From positions 1-17,505 of the forward strand of contig CAMWSZ010000016.1 of the NCBI GenBank assembly GCA_947177005.1: DNA of 17,505 nt, read 5' to 3'. Below are positions 6,442-14,712 of this stretch, in pieces. The position numbers and the translations under genes are program-made. The first letter of the stretch is position 1; every line of letters starts with the position of its first letter. Source of the DNA: an uncultured Clostridia bacterium (lineage in GTDB: Bacteria; Bacillota; Clostridia; Oscillospirales; Oscillospiraceae). The notes beneath the pieces are model-generated. The model saw only the letters and a program-made list of their open reading frames with translations, was not told where the DNA came from and did no database searches.

Positions 6442-7581
6442 CTACACGCTCTGCCTTCTCAGGAGGTCCATGACGGCGTTGTAGATATTGTCTGCGGCGT
6501 CGATCACGCCCAGATCCGCCATTGCCAGGGACATGCTCTGACGGCGGTGCTGGTCGTGGAGAATGGAGCAGGCGGTTCTGTACAGGAGCTGGCCGCTGCA
6601 CGCTTTTTCCAGAATCATGACCGCGCCCCCGGCATTGGCCAGCACCTTTGCGTTATGCTCCTGATGATTGTGGACCACGTTGGGCGACGGCACGATGATA
6701 GCCGGAACGCCCAAGGCGGTCAGTTCGCTGATCGTACTGGCCCCGGCGCGGCAGATGACCAGATCCGCCGCCCGCATCAAGGTTCCCATGTCGTCAATAT
6801 ACTCCCGCACATCCAGACAGGCGATCCGGGAGATGTCCACACCGGCATCCCGCAGGTGGCCGGTCATATGGGCATAGCCTATCGTACCGGCGCCGTGGAC
6901 ATGGTGGAAGGGCTGGGCGCGGGCCTCCATTGCGATGAACTCCGCCATTTGGCGGTTCATTTCCTCCGCGCCCAAACTTCCCCAGAAGGATACGATCAAG
7001 GGGCGTCCGTCGTCCATCTTGAGACGGATTTTCGCCTCCCGTTTGGACAGCCGGAAAAAATCTCCCCGCACGGGAGTCCCCGTGACGATCACCTTGGAGG
7101 GATTTTTATAGTTGCGGCGGCACTCCTCAAAGCCCACCATAATCAGGTTTGAATAGTCCTCCAGCATCCGGGTTGTCAGGCCCGGAATGGCGTTGGACTC
7201 ATGAATGGCTGTGGGGATGCCCTTGGTGGCGGCGGCGCGGATCATGGGATAGCTTGCGTAGCCGCCGGTGCCAACCACCAAATCGGCAGGAAATTTTTTC
7301 AGCAGAGCTTTCGCCTCGTTGGCGGAGCTGAAGAGGTTGCGCATGGAGATAATGTTATGCTTCACTTCCGACGGGCGGAGGGAACGGTGGAAGCTGGAGA
7401 TCTCAATGGCTTGGAATTTCCAACCGGCGTTTTTAATCAGTCTCTGTTCAATCCCACGGTTCGCTCCCACGAAAAGGATCTCGCTGTCGGGCTTGCGGTC
7501 CTTGACCAGACCGGCCAGTGCGAGGGCCGGATTGCCATGCCCGGCCGTCCCGCCGCAGGTAAAAATGATTTTCATTGGCAT
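6442..7581 (-). CDS. murG: Lipid II synthase MurG (GlcNAc transferase)
   Basis: MurG is a peripheral inner-membrane GT28 glycosyltransferase that adds GlcNAc from UDP-GlcNAc to lipid I, making lipid II. The 379-residue protein has the N-terminal Gly-rich loop GGTAGHGNPALALA with His15, the HESNAIPG segment near 127 (HEQNA in many species), the second glycine motif as SFWGSLGAEEMN near 198 (usually GGSxGAxxxN), and the UDP-GlcNAc site RAGASTISEL near 278 with HNHQEHN near 305. ATG 7581 follows GGAGG by 8 bases; GTG 7590 and ATG 7575 are also in frame. It lies 46 bases after ftsW and 59 before murA, in the same operon. Confidence 0.96.
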   Translation of the reverse strand: MPMKIIFTCGGTAGHGNPALALAGLVKDRKPDSEILFVGANRGIEQRLIKNAGWKFQAIEISSFHRSLRPSEVKHNIISMRNLFSSANEAKALLKKFPADLVVGTGGYASYPMIRAAATKGIPTAIHESNAIPGLTTRMLEDYSNLIMVGFEECRRNYKNPSKVIVTGTPVRGDFFRLSKREAKIRLKMDDGRPLIVSFWGSLGAEEMNRQMAEFIAMEARAQPFHHVHGAGTIGYAHMTGHLRDAGVDISRIACLDVREYIDDMGTLMRAADLVICRAGASTISELTALGVPAIIVPSPNVVHNHQEHNAKVLANAGGAVMILEKACSGQLLYRTACSILHDQHRRQSMSLAMADLGVIDAADNIYNAVMDLLRRQSV

Positions 7582-7627
7582 ACCGCGCACCTCCGCGTAT
7601 GATAAAAATAGGGCAGGAAAAACGGGG

Positions 7628-8896
7628 CTAAGAAGAAATGGGGGCGGACATCTGCCGGGAGACCGCCAGCACGATCCCGATTTCAGCGAACTGAATCAGC
7701 AGCGCCGTACCTCCATAGCTGAAAAACGGCAGGGAAATTCCGGTATTCGGCACCAGATTTGTTACCACGGCCATATTCAGGAAGGTCTGCAAAGCGATCT
7801 GCGTGGTCACGCCCACCGCCAGCAGGCTCCCGAACCGGTCCCGGGCATGAATGGCGATCCAGTAGCCCCGGATAATGAGCATTGCGAACAGGATCATGAT
7901 AAGCGTCGCGCCCACAAGACCCAGTTCTTCGAACACTACCGCAAAAATAAAGTCGTTTTCGGCCTCGGGAAGGTACATGAATTTCTGACGGCTCTTCCCT
8001 AAACCGACTCCCAGCAGCCCGCCGGAACCAATCGTAATGAGGCTCTGGGTGGTCTGCCACGCCACGCCCTGCAAGGATTCCGCGCCGCCGCCGAAGGGGT
8101 CCCGCCAGACGGCAATTCTGGCGGAGTTATACCCGATTTTTTCCATCAGGTCCGTAAACAGCACGGCGTAGCCGCCGCCCACCAGGCCGATCACGCCCAG
8201 CACAATCAGGCCCCAGTGGACGCCGCCCACCACCATCATGGCCGCGCCGATGCCTAAAATCAGGAGCGCACCGGAAAAATGGGGTTCCTTGAGCATCAGC
8301 AGGACCACCACCATTAAAATGCCCAGATAGGGCACCACACCTTCCCGCCAGGTTTTCATTTTTTCCTTTTTTTTGGAGATAGACTCGGCGAAATAGATAA
8401 TAATTCCCATTTTCGCCACCTCTGACGGCTGGAACTGGGCCGCTTCAAACCCCGGGATGCCCAGCCAGCGGGTAGCGTGGTTGCGGGTGAGGCCGATGCC
8501 GGGCACCAGTACCAGCACCAGCAGCGCAACTGACACCAGCAGTCCCAGCCGTGCAAGGCCCTCAATGCGGTGGTAATTGATTTTGGAAATAAAGAGGGCG
8601 GCGGCGATCCCCCCGCTGACAAAGATTCCCTGCCGGATAAAGAAGTGGAACGGCGCGGAATAGTCCACCTGCGCGGCGGGAAAGCTTGCGGACAGCAGCA
8701 TAACCAGGCCAATGGTCTGCAAAATCAGCGTCAGCACCAGTAAGGGCGTATCCATTGGGCCGCGGGCGGCCTCCCGGGCCTCCGCGTTCAGAAGCTTCAG
8801 CGCCCGTTCCTGCTGTTTCCGCCGCTGACGCTCCGCACGTCTGCGTTTTATGTCGCGTTCCCGCCTTTCGGCGGCAGTACTGGCCAAAGGCAGCAT
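7628..8896 (-). CDS. ftsW: FtsW/SpoVE-type SEDS peptidoglycan glycosyltransferase
   Basis: FtsW polymerises lipid II at the septum together with a class B PBP. The protein (422 residues from ATG 8896) has about ten membrane helices starting near 50. The conserved LPEAENDFIFAVVFEELG has Asp315 at the position of the catalytic Asp297 of E. coli FtsW, and the end signature is NTGISLPFFSYGGTALL. Two points are odd. A 47-residue Arg-rich cytoplasmic extension precedes the usual family start at Met48. The common QPDxG motif reads KEPHFSG near 203. The start is uncertain: AAGGAGG abuts ATG 8896 with no spacing, whereas TTG 8887 lies 9 bases from it. Whether it serves vegetative division, sporulation (SpoVE) or both cannot be settled here. 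murD, which sits before this gene in B. subtilis, is absent. Confidence 0.94.
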   Translation of the reverse strand: MLPLASTAAERRERDIKRRRAERQRRKQQERALKLLNAEAREAARGPMDTPLLVLTLILQTIGLVMLLSASFPAAQVDYSAPFHFFIRQGIFVSGGIAAALFISKINYHRIEGLARLGLLVSVALLVLVLVPGIGLTRNHATRWLGIPGFEAAQFQPSEVAKMGIIIYFAESISKKKEKMKTWREGVVPYLGILMVVVLLMLKEPHFSGALLILGIGAAMMVVGGVHWGLIVLGVIGLVGGGYAVLFTDLMEKIGYNSARIAVWRDPFGGGAESLQGVAWQTTQSLITIGSGGLLGVGLGKSRQKFMYLPEAENDFIFAVVFEELGLVGATLIMILFAMLIIRGYWIAIHARDRFGSLLAVGVTTQIALQTFLNMAVVTNLVPNTGISLPFFSYGGTALLIQFAEIGIVLAVSRQMSAPISS

Positions 8897-8921
8897 CCTC
8901 CTTTCAGGACTCAGGCACCGG

Positions 8922-9908
8922 TTATACCATTCGATTCATGATGCCGAACAGCGCCAGCGCACAGAAGAGGGTAGAGACGGCGGTAAAAATGGTGACGATC
9001 TTATTCTCGCTCCACCCGCACATCTCAAAATGGTGATGAATCGGGGCCATTTTGAAGATTCGTTTTCCGTGGGTCAGCTTAAAATAGGAGACCTGCAAGA
9101 TATCGGACATGGTTTCGATAATATAGATAATGCCCACCATAATCAGCACCAGGGGCATATCAAACGCAAAGGCCAGCCCGGCAATGGCGCCCCCCAGAAA
9201 CAGAGAGCCGGTATCGCCCATGAACACCTTTGCCGGGTGCGCGTTGAACAGCAGGAACGCCAGCAGGCCGCCCAGCATCGCGCCCGCAAAGATCCCAAGC
9301 TGGGTATAGCCCCACCAGGTGGCGGCGGACACGAAGAACAGCGCCACGGGAATGGATACGGAGGTAGCCAGGCCGTCCAGGCCGTCGGTGATGTTCACGG
9401 CGTTCACGGTCCCGACGATCACAAAGGCGGCGAAGACCATGTACACAGGCCAGCTCAGCGGGACGCTGACATTCAGGAACGGCACGTACAGGTCCGGCGA
9501 AAGCCGTCCCTCATAGCGCATGAGCATCAGGAACAGAATCGCGGCGGCCAATTGCAGCAGGAATTTCTGCAAGGCGGTGAGGCCCAGGTTCTGGTGGTGG
9601 ACCACCTTTTCATAGTCGTCCAGAAAGCCGATGACCCCAAATACCAGCCCGAACAGCAGCACATAGATATGTCCCAGATCTCCGGCCATCATTCCCGGCC
9701 ATCCGGCAATCAGAATGGACGCCGCAATGCCGGTAATGAACATCAATCCGCCCATTGTTGGGGTACCGGCCTTTGTTTTGTGCCACTTGGGACCGATCTC
9801 TTTAATCGCCTGACCGGCTTTCAGCCGGCGCAGGGCGGGCAGAATGATGTATTTCCCCAGCACACAGGTCACAAGGAAGCTGAGGACGCAGGCAAAAATC
9901 ATTTCCAT
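8922..9908 (-). CDS. mraY: Phospho-MurNAc-pentapeptide translocase MraY
   Basis: MraY transfers phospho-MurNAc-pentapeptide from UDP to undecaprenyl phosphate, making lipid I at the membrane. The 328-residue protein has about ten membrane helices and all family motifs in order: GTPTMGG (48-54), the Mg-binding Asp pair in FLDDYEK (97-98), NAVNITDGLDGLA (169-181), NAHPAKVFMGDTGS (222-235) and the HHH loop in MAPIHHHFE (291-293). It follows murE by 32 bases and is followed by ftsW after 25 bases, so the three are co-transcribed. The start ATG 9908 has no clear AGGAGG; instead a hairpin-forming sequence lies directly before it. Confidence 0.97.
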   Translation of the reverse strand: MEMIFACVLSFLVTCVLGKYIILPALRRLKAGQAIKEIGPKWHKTKAGTPTMGGLMFITGIAASILIAGWPGMMAGDLGHIYVLLFGLVFGVIGFLDDYEKVVHHQNLGLTALQKFLLQLAAAILFLMLMRYEGRLSPDLYVPFLNVSVPLSWPVYMVFAAFVIVGTVNAVNITDGLDGLATSVSIPVALFFVSAATWWGYTQLGIFAGAMLGGLLAFLLFNAHPAKVFMGDTGSLFLGGAIAGLAFAFDMPLVLIMVGIIYIIETMSDILQVSYFKLTHGKRIFKMAPIHHHFEMCGWSENKIVTIFTAVSTLFCALALFGIMNRMV

Positions 9909-9916
9909 AAAACTGT

Positions 9917-9942
9917 CTCTGTCCCGACAGAGCGAAGCTGTC
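9917..9942 (-). promoter_or_regulatory. Two competing hairpins between murE and mraY
   Basis: On the minus strand CTCTGT (9932-9927) can pair with ACAGAG (9922-9917). Alternatively CTGTC (9930-9926) can pair with the upstream GACAG (9942-9938), which overlaps the murE stop codon. The two folds exclude each other and lie where the mraY ribosome site would be expected. They may link mraY translation to ribosomes finishing murE. This is an inference. Confidence 0.35.
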
Positions 9943-11395
9943 AGGCTCTCTCCTCCTGTTGAACAGCGTATTCGGCCACGATCTCGCGTTCGTCCAGATG
10001 ACGCTTTTCGTGTCCGACGATCTGATAGGTCTCGTGACCCTTTCCGGCGAGTACGATCACATCGCCGTCCCGGGCGTGGTCCATGGCGTAATGAATGGCC
10101 TCCACCCGGTTTTCCACAACAACAAACTTTTCTTCTGCGCCCCGCATCCCGGCGAGGATATCCGCAATAATGGCGGACGGGTTTTCCGTGCGGGGATTAT
10201 CGGACGTGACAATGACGAAATCGGCCAGTCTGGCGGCGGCATTCCCCATCAGAGGCCGTTTTGTACGGTCTCTGTCGCCGCCGCAGCCGAAGAGGACCAC
10301 AACCCGGCCTTCCGCGAATCCCCGCACCGCATTCAGCACATTTTCCAGGGCGTCGGGGGTGTGGGCGTAGTCGATGAGCATGGTGTAATTCCCGGGCACC
10401 GGGACCGGCTCCACCCGGCCCTTCACATGGGCGCTGTGCCGCAGCACGGCGGCGCTGTCCTTCAGGGACACGCCCAGCGCCTTTGCGGCGGCCAGTACGG
10501 CCAAAGTATTACTGACCATAAACCCGCCGGGAATCCCCACATGAACCGGGACCGTTTCATCCTTGCAGGCGGCGGTAAAGCTGACGCCCGCCGCGTTCAG
10601 ACGGATCTCCGACGCGGATACATCCGCGCCGCCCTCCCCAAAGGACACTTTTTTACACGCGGCCTGTTCCATGACCCGTCCGGCCCACGGGTCTCCGGCA
10701 TTGTAGACGCCGGTCCGGCACTGCCGGAACAGAAGCCCTTTGGCATCGCAGTAATTTTCCATTGTGCCGTGGAAATCCAAATGGTCCTGTGTCAAATTGG
10801 TAAACACGCCCACCTCGAACTCCACGCCGTACACCCGCTTCAGGAACAGCGCATGGGAGGAGACCTCCATAACAACATGCGTGCAGCCCGCGTCCCGCAT
10901 CCTCCGGAACAGGCCCTGAAGCTCGAAGGATTCCGGCGTTGTCCGTTCGGTGGGGATGATCTCGCCGCCGGTCATGTTCTGATTGGTGCCGATCAGGCCC
11001 ACCTTTGCCTTCAGGCACTGCTCCAGTATGTCTTTCAGGAGATAGGTCGTGGTCGTTTTTCCGTTGGTTCCGGTGATGCCGGTCAGGGTCATCTCCGCGG
11101 CGGGGTTCCGGAACCAGTTTTTCCCCACAACCGCCAAAGCCGTCCGGCTGTCGGGGGTCAGCACGCAGGGGATCTTTTCCTCCGGCATTTTTTCGCACAG
11201 GACACAAACCGCCCCTTTTTTCACCGCCATCGGGATATATTTATGTCCGTCGGTTTCATAGCCGGTCATGGCGACAAATAAATCGCCGGGCTTTGTCCGT
11301 CTGGAATCATAGCTGACGCCGGAAATCTCCATTGCCGGGTCTGTGCCGGACGCGGAGATCTGCTCCACGCCTTGCAGTAATTCGCTCAAAAACAT
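9941..11395 (-). CDS. murE: UDP-MurNAc-tripeptide synthetase MurE, meso-DAP adding
   Basis: MurE is the cytoplasmic Mur ligase that attaches the third residue to UDP-MurNAc-L-Ala-D-Glu using ATP. The 484-residue protein has the ATP-binding loop GTNGKTTTT (109-117), the lysine expected to be carbamylated at 219 (DAKGLLF), HPD-like substrate loops, and DNPRTENP (399-406). DNPR is the established signature for meso-diaminopimelate rather than L-lysine, so the cell wall is of DAP type. ATG 11395 lies 29 bases after the PBP stop codon; only a weak distant GGAAAG precedes it, which suggests translation coupled to the PBP gene. It is the only one of the four Mur ligases in the cluster: murC, murD and murF are not present. 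Confidence 0.97.
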   Translation of the reverse strand: MFLSELLQGVEQISASGTDPAMEISGVSYDSRRTKPGDLFVAMTGYETDGHKYIPMAVKKGAVCVLCEKMPEEKIPCVLTPDSRTALAVVGKNWFRNPAAEMTLTGITGTNGKTTTTYLLKDILEQCLKAKVGLIGTNQNMTGGEIIPTERTTPESFELQGLFRRMRDAGCTHVVMEVSSHALFLKRVYGVEFEVGVFTNLTQDHLDFHGTMENYCDAKGLLFRQCRTGVYNAGDPWAGRVMEQAACKKVSFGEGGADVSASEIRLNAAGVSFTAACKDETVPVHVGIPGGFMVSNTLAVLAAAKALGVSLKDSAAVLRHSAHVKGRVEPVPVPGNYTMLIDYAHTPDALENVLNAVRGFAEGRVVVLFGCGGDRDRTKRPLMGNAAARLADFVIVTSDNPRTENPSAIIADILAGMRGAEEKFVVVENRVEAIHYAMDHARDGDVIVLAGKGHETYQIVGHEKRHLDEREIVAEYAVQQEERA

Positions 11396-11424
11396 CGTAT
11401 GCAGCCCACACTTTCCGTATTCTG

Positions 11425-13851
11425 CTAATCGGCGGTTGTGGAGGTCTGGCCCATCTGCACGGTAATGACCGTACCGGCGGCCACCTCCGAACCGGCCTCC
11501 ATAGACTGTCCAATCGCCTTTACACCGTTGGTCCCGCTTGCGCCGGTGGATTTCATAATCAGCCCGGCGTTGGTAACGGCCTTATTGGCGTCGGCGGCGG
11601 ACATGCCCACAACGTTCGGCACCGTACAGAGGGCGGTGGATTTTTCCGCTCCCATATAGAGGATGATTTCGGCTCCCGCCGGGATGATTGCCCCGCCCAC
11701 CGGGGTCTGATCGGTAACGGTCTCCCCGTCCCCAACGGTCCGATAGGCCGAAAAACCGTACTCAGTGAGTTTTTCGGCGGCCTCGGCCTCTGTGCTGCCG
11801 ATGACATAGGGGACCGTCATCTCCGCCGACGCCTTTGTATCCTCGCTGTACTGGGGGGAAATCCCCAGATAGGGCAGGATATCGGACATAATGGAGGAGG
11901 ACGTTGGCGCGACCATGTTGCCGCCGGATACGTAGGTTCCGGTATTGCGGGACGGGGTGTCCAGCGTCAGCAGCATAATGACCTGCGGGTCGTCGGCGGG
12001 GGCGAAGCTCATAAAGGAGACGACAACGTCGCCCTGAATCCCCAGCTTTCTGTTGCCGGTGCCGGTTTTATCGGCAGTACCGGTTTTTCCGCCGATGCGG
12101 TAGCCTGTCACCTGTCCGTTGGCGCCGCCGCCGTCGGAGACCACATACTCCAGAATCTCCCGCACCAGGGCGGAGGTTTCCCCGCTGACCACCTGCCGGA
12201 CCGGGGTGGCGTCGTGCTGCCTGACGACATTGCCGTCGCCGTCCAGCTCTTTCTCCACAAGATACGGCGTATACAGATATCCGCCGTTGATGCAGGCGGC
12301 CTGCGCGGTAATCAAGGCGATAGGCGTCACGTTAAAGGTCTGCCCGAAGGAATAGGACGCCAGAGAGACAGGCGCTTTGACAAATTTATCACGGGAAATA
12401 ACAATTCCGGCGGCTTCGCCGTTGAGGTCGATTCCGGTGGGTTCAAAGAGGCCGAACGCCTCCATATAGTCCCAGTATTTTTCGCCCCCGACGCTCTGTG
12501 CAATGGAGATAAACGCCGGGTTGCAGGAGTGTCCGACGGCCTGCTTGAGGTTTTGATTCCTGTGGCCGTTCTTGTTGCTGCACCAGATCGTATCTGTCCC
12601 AATCGTGACATTGCCGCTGCAATAGAAGCTGCTGCCCAGACCAATGGTTTTCTCCTCCAGTCCCATTGCCAGAGTCAGGACCTTATAGGTGGAACCCGGC
12701 TCATAGGTGTCGTTCACGGCCTTGTTGCGCCACTGTCTGGTCTGCATGTCGCCCTGGGTATAGACCTCGCCGGCAGTGCTGCCCTTCTGCTGTCCGATCA
12801 GGTCCTTGAGTCTGGACTCGTAGACCTCCCAGGGATTGTTGACATCGTAGGCGGGATTGGACGCCATTGCCAGAATCGCGCCGTTTCTCGGGTCCATGAC
12901 GATGCCCATTGCGCCGTTTTTCGCGCCGTACTTGCTGATCATGTCGGCCAGACCGCGCTCCACATAGTTCTGAATGTTGCTGTCAATCGTCAGAACCAGG
13001 CTGTTGCCGTTCTCGGCGTCATAGTACTGCTCATACTGGAACATCAATTCCGAGCCGTTGGCGTCCTTCGCGGTGACGGCCAGGCCCTTCGTGCCCTCCA
13101 AAGCGTTCTCATAAATGGCCTCCAGACCATAGGCCCCGTGATTTTCCTTGTTCAGAAACCCGATCACATGGGAGGCAAGGGAGCTGTAGGGATAGTAGCG
13201 TTTGGAGTCGCTGAGGAGGTAGATGCCGCGAATAGATTTTCCGGTGTCGTTATGGGAAATAAAATCCCGCACCTGATCCCCTACGGTATCTTTATCCACC
13301 CGGGTTTTCAGGATCTCGTACTGACTCCAGGTTTTTTCCATTTTTTCATAGATAGAGTCTTTCTCAAGCTCCAGGATCTCCGACAGCTTTTCCGCGATCA
13401 GATCCTTGTACTCCTGCCCCGACATGGGCACGGTTTCGCCGGATTTGAGGCCCTCTTTCAGCTTTTCGGCCCGGTCGATGTCCATTTTATTGGCACTCTC
13501 ATTAATGGCCTTTGGGTCCAGGAACACCGTGTCGGCGGTGGCGGAAATGGCGAGAATGGTGCCGTTGCGGTCGTAAATGGTCCCGCGGGAGGCGGAGAGG
13601 ACCGTGCTGCGGGTCTGCTGGCGGGAAGCGCGCTGTTTCAGGTCGTCGGCCTGATTAATGGTAAGGTCATACGCCTTCCCGAACACCGCCAGAAACGTCA
13701 GCACGCCAAACACGCAGAGCAGATAAATGGTCCGGCGCTGGATGACCTGTCTCGCCTGCCGGGCGGCGTCGGGCGGACGCTGCTTTTTTTTCGGCTGTTT
13801 TACCGGTTTTCCGGCCGTCTGACGGCCGTTTGGAGGATTGGATTCCCTCAT
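11425..13851 (-). CDS. Class B penicillin-binding protein with two PASTA domains (FtsI/PbpB/SpoVD family)
   Basis: This is the septal transpeptidase that cross-links glycan made by FtsW. The 808-residue protein has a basic cytoplasmic tail (about 1-40), a membrane helix (41-59), the class B dimerisation segment RGTIYDRNGTILA (89-101), and the transpeptidase domain. The domain has active-site Ser387 in STYK, SCN at 442-444, and KTGTA at 589-593. Two PASTA domains (about 677-734 and 740-800) follow. Two PASTA repeats match B. subtilis PbpB, whereas SpoVD has one; only one such gene is present, so either role is possible. ATG 13851 is chosen because AAGGAGG lies 5 bases upstream; the frame is open 41 codons further but with no ribosome site. 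Confidence 0.95.
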   Translation of the reverse strand: MRESNPPNGRQTAGKPVKQPKKKQRPPDAARQARQVIQRRTIYLLCVFGVLTFLAVFGKAYDLTINQADDLKQRASRQQTRSTVLSASRGTIYDRNGTILAISATADTVFLDPKAINESANKMDIDRAEKLKEGLKSGETVPMSGQEYKDLIAEKLSEILELEKDSIYEKMEKTWSQYEILKTRVDKDTVGDQVRDFISHNDTGKSIRGIYLLSDSKRYYPYSSLASHVIGFLNKENHGAYGLEAIYENALEGTKGLAVTAKDANGSELMFQYEQYYDAENGNSLVLTIDSNIQNYVERGLADMISKYGAKNGAMGIVMDPRNGAILAMASNPAYDVNNPWEVYESRLKDLIGQQKGSTAGEVYTQGDMQTRQWRNKAVNDTYEPGSTYKVLTLAMGLEEKTIGLGSSFYCSGNVTIGTDTIWCSNKNGHRNQNLKQAVGHSCNPAFISIAQSVGGEKYWDYMEAFGLFEPTGIDLNGEAAGIVISRDKFVKAPVSLASYSFGQTFNVTPIALITAQAACINGGYLYTPYLVEKELDGDGNVVRQHDATPVRQVVSGETSALVREILEYVVSDGGGANGQVTGYRIGGKTGTADKTGTGNRKLGIQGDVVVSFMSFAPADDPQVIMLLTLDTPSRNTGTYVSGGNMVAPTSSSIMSDILPYLGISPQYSEDTKASAEMTVPYVIGSTEAEAAEKLTEYGFSAYRTVGDGETVTDQTPVGGAIIPAGAEIILYMGAEKSTALCTVPNVVGMSAADANKAVTNAGLIMKSTGASGTNGVKAIGQSMEAGSEVAAGTVITVQMGQTSTTAD

Positions 13852-13876
13852 AAACGCCTCCTTTTTTAACAGAAAA

Positions 13877-13903
13877 GAGTAAGAGGGCGGCGCCCTCCTA
13901 CTC
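13877..13903 (-). promoter_or_regulatory. Strong hairpin before the PBP gene, possible attenuator
   Basis: On the minus strand a 12-bp stem with one G-U pair (13892-13903 with 13877-13888) closes on a 3-base loop. It is followed by TTTTCTGTT and then the PBP ribosome site AAGGAGG (13863-13857). The one non-Watson-Crick position is a G-U pair only in the minus-strand RNA, which argues that this strand is the functional one. It could terminate part of the ftsL transcripts or mark a processing site. Confidence 0.5.
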
Positions 13904-13992
13904 CGCATTGTGAGAGGTCCCGGCTCTCCGCCGCGGGCGGGACAGCGGCACGCCCCGGGCAGGTGAGCCCCCAATAAGAAATATACTTCCCC

Positions 13993-14637
13993 TCATTGGA
14001 AATATTCCAAGACTTCCTGAAGCTTTTGCCTTGCGGCGTTGAATGCCTTTGTGAAGAATCCCACGTCGTCATCCCCAAAGGAGACGGCCTGGTCCTCGCC
14101 CGGGAGATCAATATAGTAGATCTGACTGTCGCTGGGCTGGGTCATCCCGGCGGCCTCGGCCATTTCCTTGACGCTGGTCAGATCAAACGCCTGCTCGTAT
14201 CTGGTGAGCAGGGACACCTGCTGCACCTGTAACGCCTCGATCTGGTTTTTCATCTCCACAATATTCCGGGAAATAGCGTTCAGCCGGATATAGCAGGCTA
14301 AAATCATCACCATCAGCAGCGCGACGCCCGTAAAGCTGACAATTGCGGCGGGAGAGATCTTCTGTGCGGCACGGAGCGCCGCCTGCGTCATGGCTCTCTG
14401 CCGCAAGCGCCGGATTCGGGCCTCCTCTTCCTTGCGCCGCAGGCGTTCCTGTTCCAGCGCCTGACGGCGCTGGGTGCGTTCCCATTCCCTCTGCTCTCTT
14501 TGTTCTCTTTGCTCCCTTTGTTTCTGGATATTCGGATCTCTGGCAAGGTTCCCCTCTATAGACCTCTGGGACGGACGCCGGCTGCCGCTGCTGTTGGATC
14601 TGCCGGATTTTCTGTTCCGATTATTCCCCGCAGCCAT
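13993..14637 (-). CDS. ftsL: FtsL-like septum protein with long basic N-terminal domain
   Basis: FtsL proteins are small bitopic septum proteins that bind FtsQ/DivIB and activate FtsW and its PBP. This 214-residue protein has one membrane helix (about 96-117), an outer coiled coil (about 118-150), and the family-like ending DLTSVKEMAEAAGMTQPSDSQ with a following YYIDLPGED. Sequence similarity in this family is low, so the call rests on topology and on its place between rsmH and the PBP, where ftsL always lies. It is about twice the usual length. The first 95 residues are cytoplasmic and very rich in Arg, Gln and Glu, including four tandem QRE units at 40-51. ATG 14637 has AAAGGAGG upstream. 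Confidence 0.85.
   Translation of the reverse strand: MAAGNNRNRKSGRSNSSGSRRPSQRSIEGNLARDPNIQKQREQREQREQREWERTQRRQALEQERLRRKEEEARIRRLRQRAMTQAALRAAQKISPAAIVSFTGVALLMVMILACYIRLNAISRNIVEMKNQIEALQVQQVSLLTRYEQAFDLTSVKEMAEAAGMTQPSDSQIYYIDLPGEDQAVSFGDDDVGFFTKAFNAARQKLQEVLEYFQ
14485..14520 (-). repeat. Four tandem 9-bp repeats inside the ftsL-like gene
   Basis: Four consecutive 9-base units of the form CAR-AGR-GAR encode QRE-QRE-QRE-QRE (residues 40-51). The units differ only at synonymous third positions. This is an in-frame minisatellite that could change length by slippage without breaking the gene. Confidence 0.85.
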
Positions 14638-14712
14638 AGCCCCCCTCCTTTCCGTCCCGAGCGGCTGTAGGACAGCGGGGGACAGGGTATCTTTCGTTTC
14701 CCAAAAAAGCGG

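Noticed and set aside
9959..11281. 440-codon plus-strand frame opposite murE
   Set aside because: Mirror register of murE, whose motifs are complete.
11332..13869. 845-codon open frame on the plus strand opposite the PBP gene
   Set aside because: It is in exact mirror register with the PBP codons and is open only because TTA, CTA and TCA codons are avoided. It has no promoter, ribosome site or recognisable domain.
13852..13974. Upstream extension of the PBP gene by 41 codons
   Set aside because: It would be translated through the hairpin and has no ribosome site, while ATG 13851 has AAGGAGG at the right distance.
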